Assembly (NCBI RefSeq): GCF_907165205.1
Contig: NC_058190.1
Coordinates: 39,668,116 to 39,732,115 of the forward strand
DNA: 64,000 bases
Direction: 5' to 3'
From: Coccinella septempunctata
Taxonomy: Eukaryota; Arthropoda; Insecta; Coleoptera; Coccinellidae
The translations under genes were made by a program, and so were the position numbers. Below, one piece after another: positions 49,591 through 60,651 of this stretch. The notes beneath the pieces were generated by a model. That model made no database searches. It saw only the letters and a program-made list of their open reading frames with translations, and had not been told where the DNA came from. Position 1 is the stretch's first letter. Each line of letters opens with the position of its first letter.

Positions 49591-51465
49591 GAAAATCTAT
49601 TGTTTGATAATACCGTAGTTGTTAAAATATCCAAATCCGAAATTTCTACAAATCAACGTTATAATCGTTAACCGTTGATTCGTCATCGAATTACATAATG
49701 CATTATTCATTCGATCGAGTTGTATAAGTCGACCGGTCAGTTTTGATTTGAAATTCGTGGAGTACGGACGTTTGAATTTTTCCTCGTTCACCCGGGTCGT
49801 TGTAAGTGAAAAATTATTCGATTTTTTCGAGAATTTTCCGATATATTCGAGAAAATGTAAGATTTTGTTGAAATTTCGGATTCAGTTAATGGGAAAATCT
49901 ATTGTTTGATAATACCGTAGTTGTTAAAATATCCAAATCCGAAATTTCTACAAATCAACGTTATAATCGTTAACCGTTGATTCGTCATCGAATTACATAA
50001 TGCATTATTCATTCGATCGAGTTGTATAAGTCGACCGGTCAGTTTTGATTTGAAATTCGTGGAGTACGGACGTTTGAATTTTTCCTCGTTCACCCGGGTC
50101 GTTGTAAGTGAAAAATTATTCGATTTTTTCGAGAATTTTCCGATATATTCGAGAAAATGTAAGATTTTGTTGAAATTTCGGATTCAGTTAATGGGAAAAT
50201 CTATTGTTTGATAATACCGTAGTTGTTAAAATATCCAAATCCGAAATTTCTACAAATCAACGTTATAATCGTTAACCGTTGATTCGTCATCGAATTACAT
50301 AATGCATTATTCATTCGATCGTGTTTTATAAGTCGACCGGTCAGTTTTGATTAAGATTTCGCGGAGTACGGACGTTTAAATTTTCCCTCGTTCACCCGGG
50401 TCGTTGTAAGTGAAAAATTATTCGATTTTTTCGATAATTTTCCGATATATTCGGGAAAATGTAAGATTTTGTTGAAATTTCGGATTTAGTCAATGAGAAA
50501 ATCTATTGTTGGATAATACCGTAGTTGTTAAAATATCCAAATCCGAAATTTCTACAAATCAACGTTATAATCGTTAACCGTTGATTCGTCATCGAATTAC
50601 ATAATGCGTTATTCATTCGATCGAGTTGTATAAGTCGACCGGTCAGTTTTGATTTGAAATTCGTGGAGTACGGACGTTTAAATTTTTCCTCGTTCACCCG
50701 GGTCGTTGTTAGTGAAAAATTATTCGATTTTTTCGAGAATTTTCCGATATATTCGGGAAAATGTAAGATTTTGTTGAAATTTCGGATTTAGTTAATGGGA
50801 AAATCTATTGTTTGATAATACCGTTGTTGTTAAAATATCCAAATCCGAAATTTCTACAAATCAACGTTATAATCGTTAACCGTTGATTCGTCATCGAATT
50901 ACATAATGCATTATTCATTCGATCGAGTTGTATAAGTCGACCGGTCAGTTTTGATTTGAAATTCGTGGAGTACGGACGTTTAAATTTTTCCTCGTGCACC
51001 CGGGTCGTTGTAAGTGAAAAATTATTCGATTTTTTCGAGAATTTTCCGATATATTCGAGAAAATGTAAGATTTTGTTGAAATTTCGGATTTAGTTAATGG
51101 GAAAATCTATTGTTTGATAATACCGTAGTTGTTAAAATATCCAAATCCGAAATTTCTACAAATCAACGTTATAATCGTTAACCGTTGATTCGTCATCGAA
51201 TTTCATAATGCATTATTCATTCGATCGAGTTGTATAAGTCGACCGGTCAGTTTTGATTCAGATTTCGCGGTGTACGGACGTTTAAATCTTTCCTCGTTCA
51301 CCCGGGTCGTTGTAAGTGCAGAATTATTCAAATTTTTTGAGTGTTTTACGATATATTCGGGAAATTGTGAGATTTTGTTGAAATTTCGTATTAAGTTAAT
51401 GAAAAAATCTCTTGTTCGAAAATACCGTAGTTTTTGAAAATCCAAATCCGAAATCCGAATTATAA

Positions 51466-51643
51466 TAACGATGTGTGAATTGTAATGTGCATATAAACCC
51501 GCCGAAGCCTGTCCTAAGCCAGGTTGGAAAAGGGTGAAGGGGAGGAGTAGTAACCTCGTAAAAAAACCAGGGTTCATCTGACCCGGATGATAGCACCCTG
51601 TAAGGGTCCCTAGCCAGAGAACGGCAAACCTATTGATTCCTTG
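51466..51643. mobile_element. short GC-richer transposon-like fragment at the satellite edge
   Basis: It begins after the last satellite monomer and reads GCCGAAGCCTGTCCTAAGCC, then GGTTGGAAAAGGGTGAAGGG, ending TTGATTCCTTG. Its composition differs sharply from both satellites. It looks like part of a retrotransposon untranslated region, but I cannot name the family. Confidence 0.4.
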
Positions 51644-51904
51644 TAAAGGTAAGCGCACATACAACGGCATGGGACGGACGGTACGGATCGGAATAAATTA
51701 CTTTCAATGGAACTGAATGGAGCAACGCACATATGTGCGGACGGCAGGCATCGCATCACATCGCATCCGACGGAATTGAGGAACTAGAATTAAATTCCGA
51801 CCGATGCGTGCTGTGCCGGCCGATCCCGACATATGTGCGATACCAATCGGAGATTGCCGCGGCATCTGCGTCATTTTACAAGTCTCTACATGCAGCGACT
51901 TGTA

Positions 51905-53047
51905 CAGGTGGGCAAATTTCGATGTTTTAGCACTACAGCTTTTAAACCAGAGGAGATAGACAAAATCTGATACCCCATTCTCGTTCTCTTTTTCTGAGAA
52001 ACTTACGATAGTAGTAGTGATTTTTGGCCACTTTCTTTTGTTTTCGAGTTATAAGCAAAAATTGGAAAAATGGCGATATCGAAATAAATTATATCTCCGC
52101 TAATACTGATGATAGAGCTCTGAAATTGAAACATTATACAGGCACTTTTTTACGTAGAATCCAGTGGCGTGCTCGCCTTTTCAGCAGGATTTTTAATTAC
52201 GAAGCTATGACCCAAAGTTATGTTTTTTTAAATGGGAACACTAGTTTTCTGTACAATTTTTTGAAAGCTTAATTTTTACTGATTTCAAAAATATATAACA
52301 TCATATGGTTTGTATCAATATAAATAATAGAAAATGGTGAAAAACCTTTTTTCTCAATATTTCTATGGTTTCAAATTTTGACGAGCACAGAAAAATAGAG
52401 TTTCCTATAACAAAAGCAGTCTCCTTCCAGCAATGTCATTCTTTCTATGCTTTTTACCAATTTTCACAAAATTTGAATCAAGATATATTTCATATATTTT
52501 CATAATAATGAAAGGACTTATAGAAGGAGACAGTGGTAATCATACGATGCTATATGTTTCTGTGCTCATCAAAAGTTGAAACCATAGAAATATTGAGAAA
52601 AAAGGTTTTTGACCATTTTCTATTATTTATATTGTTACAAACCATATGATGTTATATATTTTTGAAATCAGTAAAAATTAAGCTTTCAAAAAATTGCACA
52701 GATATCTAACGTTCCCATTTAAAAAAACATAACTTTGGGTCATAGCTTCGTAATTAAAAATCCTGCTAAAAAGGCGAGCACGCCACTGGATTCTACGTGA
52801 AAAAGTGCCTGTATAATGTTTTAATTTCAGAGCTCTATCATCAGTATTAGCGGAGATATAAATTTATTTCGATATCGCCATTTTTCCAATTTTTGCTTAT
52901 AATTCGAAAACAAAAGAAAGTGGCCAAAAATGACTATTACTATTGTTAGTTTTTCAGAAAAAGAGAACGAGAATGGGGTATCAGATTTTGTGTATCTCCT
53001 CTGGTTTAAAAACTGTAGTGCTAAAACATCGAAATTTGCCCACCCTG
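51905..53047. mobile_element. 1.14-kb long-arm foldback element nested in the TIR segment
   Basis: Arms of about 490 bp (51905-52393 and 52557-53047) are complementary almost throughout, with scattered substitutions and few small gaps. The termini read CAGGTGGGCAAATTTCG and CGAAATTTGCCCACCCTG, each flanked by TA (51903-51904 and 53048-53049), as expected of a Tc1-mariner-type insertion. The central ~165 bp also pairs weakly (GTCTCCTTC with GAAGGAGAC). No transposase is encoded; the open frames are products of the repeat. Confidence 0.9.
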
Positions 53048-53405
53048 TACTGGTAGTCATACGAAATACGAATTTACATACGACAGAAGCATGAGTTTTC
53101 AGGAGAACTTTTACTGCGCGTACAAAATTATAATGAATTGTACAATTTAAGTGACAGAAATTATAGCAACCATTTTTTTTTCGTCCTTCATCAAGTGCGG
53201 AAATAAATGAACATATTCTCCAAAATCCTTCCTTTTTTACATATGTCATGTATCCACATTCGTCTACGATTCCTTCGCTTTTGAAACTCTTCTTCCTCCA
53301 GAACAAAAGCTAGTTCCTCACCGCTTGAAGACATATTCGCAACTAATCTATTCCTCCGGCGATTCCGATGTTATATCAAAGAGGAACAAGAGATTTCACT
53401 CTACT

Positions 53406-53425
53406 CAAAGATTATATAATCTTTG
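53406..53425. repeat. 20-bp perfect palindrome related to the TTAGG foldbacks
   Basis: CAAAGATTATATAATCTTTG is a perfect palindrome whose arms resemble the CAAAGATTAGAGAG arms at 19454, but it lacks the TTAGG loop. It may be a collapsed copy. Confidence 0.4.
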
Positions 53426-54269
53426 CACTCTACTATTATGACGCTGCGTGTTACTTTGACCTTGAGCAGAAATGGGCGGAGTCCCTTATGTCAAATTCGA
53501 AATATTCAAACATAACCTAGCAGACGGAACAGATTATTATTTTCTGAATTTTAAATTATCACGAACTATCCTCTAGAAACATTGATATTGTCAATATGAT
53601 TGTCTGTTGAATTATGAAGAAAATGATTGAAACTCTTACGAATCGAAGCCATTCCAACCTTCTAACCTCACAAAAATTGTGGACGACATTACAAGTGAAA
53701 TTCCTCACTCGAAGAATTTAATGCTAATTCAATGTACGTATATTAACTAAAATTACAATAATATTCCTAATTATATGATTTATTTGTTTTATTTACGTAC
53801 ACAACACCTGTTAATCCTCCACAATTCTATTTTGATATCTATCTGACAGCGGGTTGGAGTGGCCTATTTATCGATATTATTCATAAATTATTCTTCATTC
53901 TAATGAAAATATTGGATTACGAAAACACTTTTAACCAAGAATTATTTGCTTTCAATTTGACAATCAAAACACGAGACCAGCTGATTCTGTTCGACTGAAT
54001 CTTCAATCTGATTGGCCATTCGAAATTCCTGCGATCTGATTGGCTCCCTCGAAACTAAAAGGCAAGTGTGAAATTGGTCCGGGGCAAAGCATTGCAAGGT
54101 CGCCCCACCATCGACATAGACTCGGGAACTAAATTCGAGGAGTGAAATCTCTTGTTCCTCTTTGGTTATATGTGCGATACCTTCATAAAAATTCCGCCGC
54201 TGCCGTGCCGTTCCTTCCATGCCGTCCGTCCGATGCCGTTGTATGTGCGCTTACCTTTAGACTTACTTT

Positions 54270-57190
54270 TGTTCGAGAGAATAAAATAGCTGACTCGCGA
54301 GATCGGTAAACAAGACAGACAATAGAAACCAAACAAAAGGGTGGGCTTGATGTATTGTTGCATCATCGATCGAATAACTGGTGTAGTATTCCACCATCGA
54401 TCGATAAACATTCCGGAATTTGGGGAAGTTGTGAGTTTTTAATTCCAACTCGGTTAACTATTAGGTTCAGGAAAATTAATCTGTAAATACGCAAATTCGG
54501 GAAACGAGACAAACAATAGAAACATATTAAAGGGTGGGCTTGATGCATTGTTGCATCATCGATCGAATAACTGGTGTAGTATTCCACCATCGATCGATAA
54601 ACATTCCGGAATTTGGGGAAGTTGTGAGTTTTTAATTCCAACTCGGTTAACTATTAGGTTCAGGAAAATTAATCTGTAAATACGCAAATTCGGGAAACGA
54701 GACAAACAATAGAAACATATTAAAGAGTGGGCTTGATGCATTGTTGCATCATCGATCGAATAACTGGTGTAGTATTCCACCATCGATCGATAATAATCAT
54801 TCCGAAATTTGAGGAAGTTGTGAGTTTTGAACTCCAACTCGGTTAACGATTCGGTTCGGGAAAATTAATCGGTAAATAGGAGAATTCGGGAAACGAGACA
54901 AACAATCGTACCCTGTTAAAGGGTGGTCTTGATGCATTGTTTCATTATCGATCGAATAACTGGTGTAGTCTTCCACCATCGATCGATAATCATTCCGAAA
55001 TGTGGGCAAGTTGTGAGTTTTGAACTCCAACTCGGTAAACGAGACAAACAATAGAAACATGTTAAAGGGTGGGCTTGATGCAAAGTTGCGTCATCGATCG
55101 TATAACTGGTGTAGTATTCCACCATCGAACTATAATTATTTCGAAATTTGGGGAGGTTGTGAGTTCTGCACTTCAACTCGGGAAACGATCGGGTTCGGGA
55201 AAATTAATCGGTAAATACGCGAATTCGGGAAACGAGACAAACAATAGTAACATGTCAAAGGGTGGGCTTGATGCATTGTTTCATCATCGATCGTATATCT
55301 GGTGTAGTATTCCACCATCGATCTATAATCATTCTGAAATTTGGGGAAGTGGTTAATTTTGAACTCCATCTCGGGAAACGATTCGGTTCGGGATAATTGA
55401 TCGGTAAATAAGCGAATTCGGGAAACTAGACAAACAATAGTAACCTGTTAAAGGGTGGTCTTGATGCATTGTTGCATTATCGATCGAATAACTGGTGTAG
55501 TCTTCAACCATCGATCGATAATCATTCCGAAATGTGGGCAAGTTGTGAGTTTTGAACTCCAACTCGGTAAACTATTCGGTTCGGGAAAATTAATCGGTAA
55601 ATACGCGAATTCGGGAAACGAGACAAACAATAGTAACCTGTTAAAAGGTGGGCTTGATGCATTGTTGCATCATCGATCGAATAACTGGTGTAGTATTCCA
55701 CCATCGATCGATAATCATTCCGAAATTTGGGGAAGTTGTGAGTTTTGAAATCCAACGCGGGACGCAATTCGGTTCGGGAAAATTAATCGGTAAATACGCG
55801 AATTCGGGAAACGAGACAAACAATAGAAACATGTTAAAGGGTGGGCTTGATGCATTGTTGCATCATCGATCGAATAACTGGTGTAGTATTCCACCATCGA
55901 TCGATAATAATCATTCCGAAATTTGGGGAAGTTGTGAGTTTTGAACTCCAACTCGGGACGCAATTCGGTTCGGGAAAATTAATCGGTAAATACACAAATT
56001 CGGAAACGAGACAAACAATAGGAACATGTTAAAGGGTGGGCTTGATGCATTGTTGCATCATCGATCGAAAAACTGGTGTAGTATTCCACCATCGAACTAT
56101 AATTATTTCGAAATTTGGGGAGGTTGTGAGTTCTGCACTCCAACTCGGGAAACGATCGGGTTCGGGAAAATTAATCGGTAAATACGCGAATTCGGGAAAC
56201 GAGACAAACAATAGTAACATGTCAAAGGGTGGGCTTGATGCATTGTTTCATCATCGATCGTATATCTGGTGTAGTATTCCATCATCGATCTATAATCATT
56301 CTGAAATTTGGGGAAGTGGTTAGTTTTGAACTCCATCTCGGGAAACAATTCGGTTCGGGATAATTGATCGGTAAATAAGCGAATTCGGGAAACTAGACAA
56401 ACAATAGTAACCTGTTAAAGGGTGGTCTTGATGCATTGTTGCATTATCGATCGAATAACTGGTGTAGTCTTCAACCATCGATCGATAATCATTCCGAAAT
56501 GTGGGCAAGTTGTGAGTTTTGAACTCCAACTCGGTAAACTATTCGGTTCGGGAAAATTAATCGGTAAATACGCGAATTCGGGAAACGAGACAAACAATAG
56601 TAACCTGTTAAAAGGTGGGCTTGATGCATTGTTGCATCATCGATCGAATAACTGGTGTAGTATTCCACCAACGATCGATAATCATTCCGAAATTTGGGGA
56701 AGTTGTGAGTTTTGAACTCCAACGCGGGACGCAATTCGGTTCGGGAAAATTAATCGGTAAATACGCGAATTCGGGAAACGAGACAAACAATAGAAACATG
56801 TTAAAGGGTGGGCTTGATGCATTGTTGCATCATCGATCGAAAAACTGGTGTAGTATTCCACCATCGATCGATAATAATCATTCCGAAATTTGGGGAAGTT
56901 GTGAGTTTTGAACTCCAACTCGGGACGCAATTCGGTTCGGGAAAATTGATCGGTGAATACGCGAATTCGGGAAACGAGACAAACAATAGAAACATGTTGA
57001 AGGGTGGGCTTAATGCATTGTTGCATCATCGATCGAATAACTGGTGTGGTTTTCCACCATCGATCGATAAACATTCCGAAATTTGTTGAAGTTGTGAGTT
57101 TTGAACTCCAACTCGGGAAACGATTCGGTTAATACGTGAATTCGGGAAACGAGACAGAAAATAGAAACATGTTGAAGGGTGGGCTTGATG
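54270..57190. repeat. second satellite, block A: about 15 monomers of ~193 bp
   Basis: Monomers repeat GGGTGGGCTTGATGCATTGT, then TGCATCATCGATCGAATAAC, TGGTGTAGTATTCCACCATC, GATCGATAATCATTCCGAAA and CGCGAATTCGGGAAACGAGA every 193-194 bp. A five-monomer block of 967 bp is duplicated: 55069 onward matches 56036 onward, including shared rare variants such as TATATCTGGTG and CATTGTTTCATCATCG. One monomer near 55020 is shortened by about 40 bp. Unrelated to the 302-bp satellite. Confidence 0.95.
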
Positions 57191-57782
57191 TAACGATCTC
57201 GACGGTTATTCGATATCATAGAAGATAGTGGTGCATCAAGAAGTACCTTAGTAGTAGTTTATTCCTTATTTCATGGTTCTTATAGAAAGGTAACTTCTAG
57301 AAACTCTTGTATGAGCGCTCAAGAATGAGGCATTCATGCACCTCTTTCCAAGCAGTGAATCCTAAAGCTGCATCCATATTTTGCCTTTGTGCACCGAATG
57401 GTCTTGCCAATCAGCTCACAGAGGCATAATGTGGATGCAGCGTAAGAACCATGAAAATGGTGGTTTTATACGGCATTCCTAGAAACTCGGGCCAATGTAA
57501 TGGTAGAAACAGAGATTCGCCTGTCTGACAGATGACGAATCACCGTTACTTCCAAATTTTCGGCCACAGTTGTAGAGAATTCCTTATCAAGCCATCATAA
57601 CTCTTACGAGTCACGAGTACCAGTATAAGGATGTCGAATAGACCCACGACCTACTACTGATATAGTGATTTCTGGACTGCCTGGCATCCATACCTATTCA
57701 TAGTGGGCGCAGTGGGCTGTCATCCGCCGCTAGGTATATATGTATTTTAAAGGAATTTTTGCATGCTATGATTTCGAATAAC
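57191..57782. repeat. 590-bp hairpin module, copy 1
   Basis: It interrupts a monomer between GGGCTTGATG and CTGGTGTAGT. Edges carry a 17-bp inverted repeat (57205-57221 with 57766-57782, 16 of 17). Inside, an 11-bp perfect pair (CATGGTTCTTA at 57272 with 57443-57453) encloses a 25-bp pair (57367-57391 with 57417-57441, 22 of 25, loop 25 nt). There is no open frame of note. Repeated at 60059 and 63412. Confidence 0.9.
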
Positions 57783-60058
57783 AGTCTGGTGTAGTCTTCC
57801 ACCATCGATCGATAAACATTCCGGAATTTGGGGAAGTTGTGAGTTTTTAATTCCAACTCTGTTAACTATAAGGTTCGGGAAAATTAATCTTTAAATTCGC
57901 AAATTCGGGAAACGAGACAGACAATAGAAACATGTTCAAGGGTGGGCTTGATGCATTGTTGCATCATCGTTCGAATAACTGGTGTAGTATTCCACCATCG
58001 ATCTATAATCATTCCGAAATCTGGGGAAGTTGTGTGTTTTGAACTCCAACTCGGGAAAAGATTCGATTCGGGAAAATTAATCGGTAAATACGCAAATTCA
58101 GGAAACGAGACAAACAATAAAAACATGTTAAAGGGTGGGCTTGATGCATTGTTGCATCATCGATCGAATAACTGGTGTAGTATTCCACCATCGATCTATT
58201 ATCATTCCGAAATTTGGGGAAGTTGTGTGTTTTGAACTCCAACTTGGGACGCAATTCGGTTCGGGAAAATTAATCGGTAAATACGCGAATTCGTGAAACG
58301 AGACAAACAATAGAAGCATGTTAAAGGGTGGGCTTGATGCATTGTTGCATCATCGATCGAATAACTGGTGTAGTATTCCACCATCGATCGATAATCATTC
58401 CGAAAATTGGGGAAGTTGTGAGTTTTGAACTCCAACTCGGTTAACGATCCGGTTCAGGAAAATTAATCGGTAAATACGCGAATTCGGGAAACGAGACAAA
58501 CAATAGTAACCTGTTAAAGGGTGGGCTTGATGCATTGTTTTATCATCGATCGAATAACTGGTGTAGTACTATCGATCTATAATCATTCCGAAATTTGAGG
58601 AAGTTGTGTGTTTTGAATTCCAACTCGGGAAAAGATTCGGTTCGGGAAAATTAATCGGTAAATACGTGAATTCGGGAAACGAGACAGACAATAGAAACAT
58701 GTTCAAGGGTGGGCTTGATGCATTGTTGCATCATCGTTCGAATAACTGGTGTAGTATTCCACCATCGATCTATAATCATTCCGAAATTTGGGGAAGTTGT
58801 GTGTTTTGAACTCCAACTCGGGAAAAGATTCGGTTCGGGAAAATTAATCGGTAAATACGCAAATTCGGGAAACGAGACAAACAATAGAAACATGTTAAAG
58901 GGTGGGCTTGATGCATTGTTGCATCATCGATCGAATAACTGGTGTAGTATTCCACCATCGATCTATTATCATTCCGAAATTTGGGGAAGTTGTGTGTTTT
59001 GAACTCCAACTCGGGACGCAATTCGGTTCGGGAAAATTAATCGGTAAATACGCGGATTCGTGAAACGAGACAAACAATAGAAACATATTAAAAGGTGGGC
59101 TTGATGCATTGTTGTTTCATCGATAGATTAACTGGTGTAGTATTCCACCATCGATCGATAAAATCATTCCGAAATTTGGGGAAGTTGTGACTTTTGAACT
59201 CCAACTCGGGACGCAATACGGTTCGGGAAAATTAATCGGTAAATACGCGAATTCGTGAAACGAGACAAACAATAGAAGCATGTTGAAGGATGGGCTTGAT
59301 GCATTGTTGCATCATCGATCGAATTACTGGTGTAGTATTCCACCATCGATCTATAATCATTCCGAAATTTAGGGAAGTTGTGTGTTTTGAACTCCAACTC
59401 GGGAAAAGATTCGGTTCGGGAAAATTAATCGGTAAATACGCAAATTCGGGAAACGAGACAAACAATAGAAACATGTTAAAGGGTGGGCTTGATGCATTGT
59501 TGCATCATCGATCGAATAACTGGTGTAGTATTCCACCATCGATCTATTATCATTCCGAAATTTGGGGAAGTTGTGTGTTTTGAACTCCAACTCAGGAAAA
59601 GATTCGGTTCGGGAAAATTAATCGGTAAATACGCGAATTCGGGAAACGAGACAGACAATAGAAACATGTTCAAGGGTGGGCTTGATGCATTGTTGCATCA
59701 TCGATCGAATAACTGGTGTAGTATTCCACCATCGATCGATTATCATTCCGAAATTTGGGGAATATGTGAGTTTTGAACTCCATCTCGGGAAACGATTCGG
59801 TTCGGGAAAATTAATCGGTAAATACGCAAATACGGGAAACGAGAGAAACAATAGAAACATGTTAAAGGGTGGGCTTGATGCATTGTTGCATCATCGATCG
59901 AATAACTGGTGTAGTATTCCACCATCGATCGATACTCATTCAGAAATTTGGGAAGTTCAGAGTTTTGAACTCCAACTCGGTTAAGGGGAAAAATAATCGG
60001 TTAATACGCGAATTCGGGAAACGAGAAAAAAATAGAAACATGTTGAAGGGTGGGTTTG
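57783..60058. repeat. second satellite, block B: about 12 monomers of ~193 bp
   Basis: The same monomer as block A, with the variant GTTGTGTGTTTTGAA common here. A four-monomer unit of 767 bp repeats (57942 onward and 58709 onward, both with CATCATCGTTCGAATAAC). The last two monomers are shorter or altered (GAATATGTGAGTTT, then GGGAAGTTCAGAG) and recur at the end of block C. Confidence 0.93.
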
Positions 60059-60651
60059 ATATATCGATCTCGACGGTTATTCGATATCATAGAAGATAAT
60101 GGTGCTTCAAGAAGTACCTTAGAAGTAGTTTATTCCTTATGTCATGGTTCTTATAGAGAGGTAACTTCTAGAAACTCTTGTATAAACGCTCAAGAATGAG
60201 GCATTCATGCACCTTTTTCCAAGCAGTGAATCCTAAAGCTGCATCCATATTTTGCCTTTGTGTACCGAGCGGTCTTGCCAATCAGCTCACAAAGGCATAA
60301 TGTGGATGCAGCGTAAGAACCATGAAAATGGTGGTTTTATACGGCATTCCTAGAAACTCGGGTAATGTCATGGAAGAAACAGAGATTCGCCCGTCTGACA
60401 GATGGCGAATCCCCGTTAGTTCCAAATTTTCGGCCACAGTTCTAGAGAATTTCTCATAAACCCATCATGACTCTTACGAGTCACGAGTACCAGTATGAGG
60501 ATGTCGGTTAGACCCACCACCTACTGATATTAGGTTCAGTGGACTGCCTGTCATTCCACACCTATTGAAAGTGCGCTCAGTGGGCTGTCATCCGGGGCTA
60601 GGTATATATGTATTAAAAGGAATTTTTGCATGCTATGCTTTCGAATAACAG
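60059..60651. repeat. 590-bp hairpin module, copy 2
   Basis: Nearly identical to the copy at 57191 over its whole length, with scattered substitutions and the same insertion junctions in the satellite monomer. The right inverted terminus reads CTATGCTTTCGAATAAC. Both nested stems are kept. Confidence 0.92.

Larger units (their letters stand above)
29388..51465. repeat. 22-kb tandem satellite array, ~302-bp monomer, about 73 copies
   Basis: The landmark TCTATTGTTTGATAATACCG recurs every 301-303 bp from about 29.66 to 51.1 kb. Core monomers differ at only a few positions; the first two or three and the last one are clearly more divergent. Each monomer contains CATTCGATCGWGTTGTATAA, GTCGACCGGTCAG and CACCCGGGTCGTTG, a 12-bp palindrome ATAATGCATTAT, and a minus-strand 64-codon frame that is open in most but not all monomers. 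Variants are organised in higher-order repeats, listed separately. No transposon interrupts the array. Confidence 0.97.
51644..54259. mobile_element. 2.6-kb segment bounded by 38-bp terminal inverted repeats
   Basis: The left end 51644-51681 (TAAAGGTAAGCGCACATACA, then ACGGCATGGGACGGACGG) and the right end 54222-54259 are complementary at 37 of 38 positions. Subterminal sequence repeats motifs such as ATATGTGCGATACC (about 51833 and 54166). GAGTGAAATCTCTTGTTCCTC at about 54139 is inverted at about 53380. No transposase frame is evident, so it is a nonautonomous DNA transposon or a composite. A clear target-site duplication was not seen. It separates the two satellites and contains the nested foldback at 51905-53047. 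Confidence 0.75.

Noticed and set aside
29388..51465. CRISPR-like array
   Set aside because: The repeats are contiguous ~302-bp monomers without unique spacers, in an intron-bearing eukaryotic genome.
51203..51670. 155-codon minus-strand frame crossing the satellite edge
   Set aside because: It fuses unknown fragment sequence to a degenerate satellite monomer. An accident of the junction.
57191..57782. Hammerhead ribozyme in the satellite module
   Set aside because: I looked for a CUGANGA core with GAAA on both strands and did not find a correctly spaced set.
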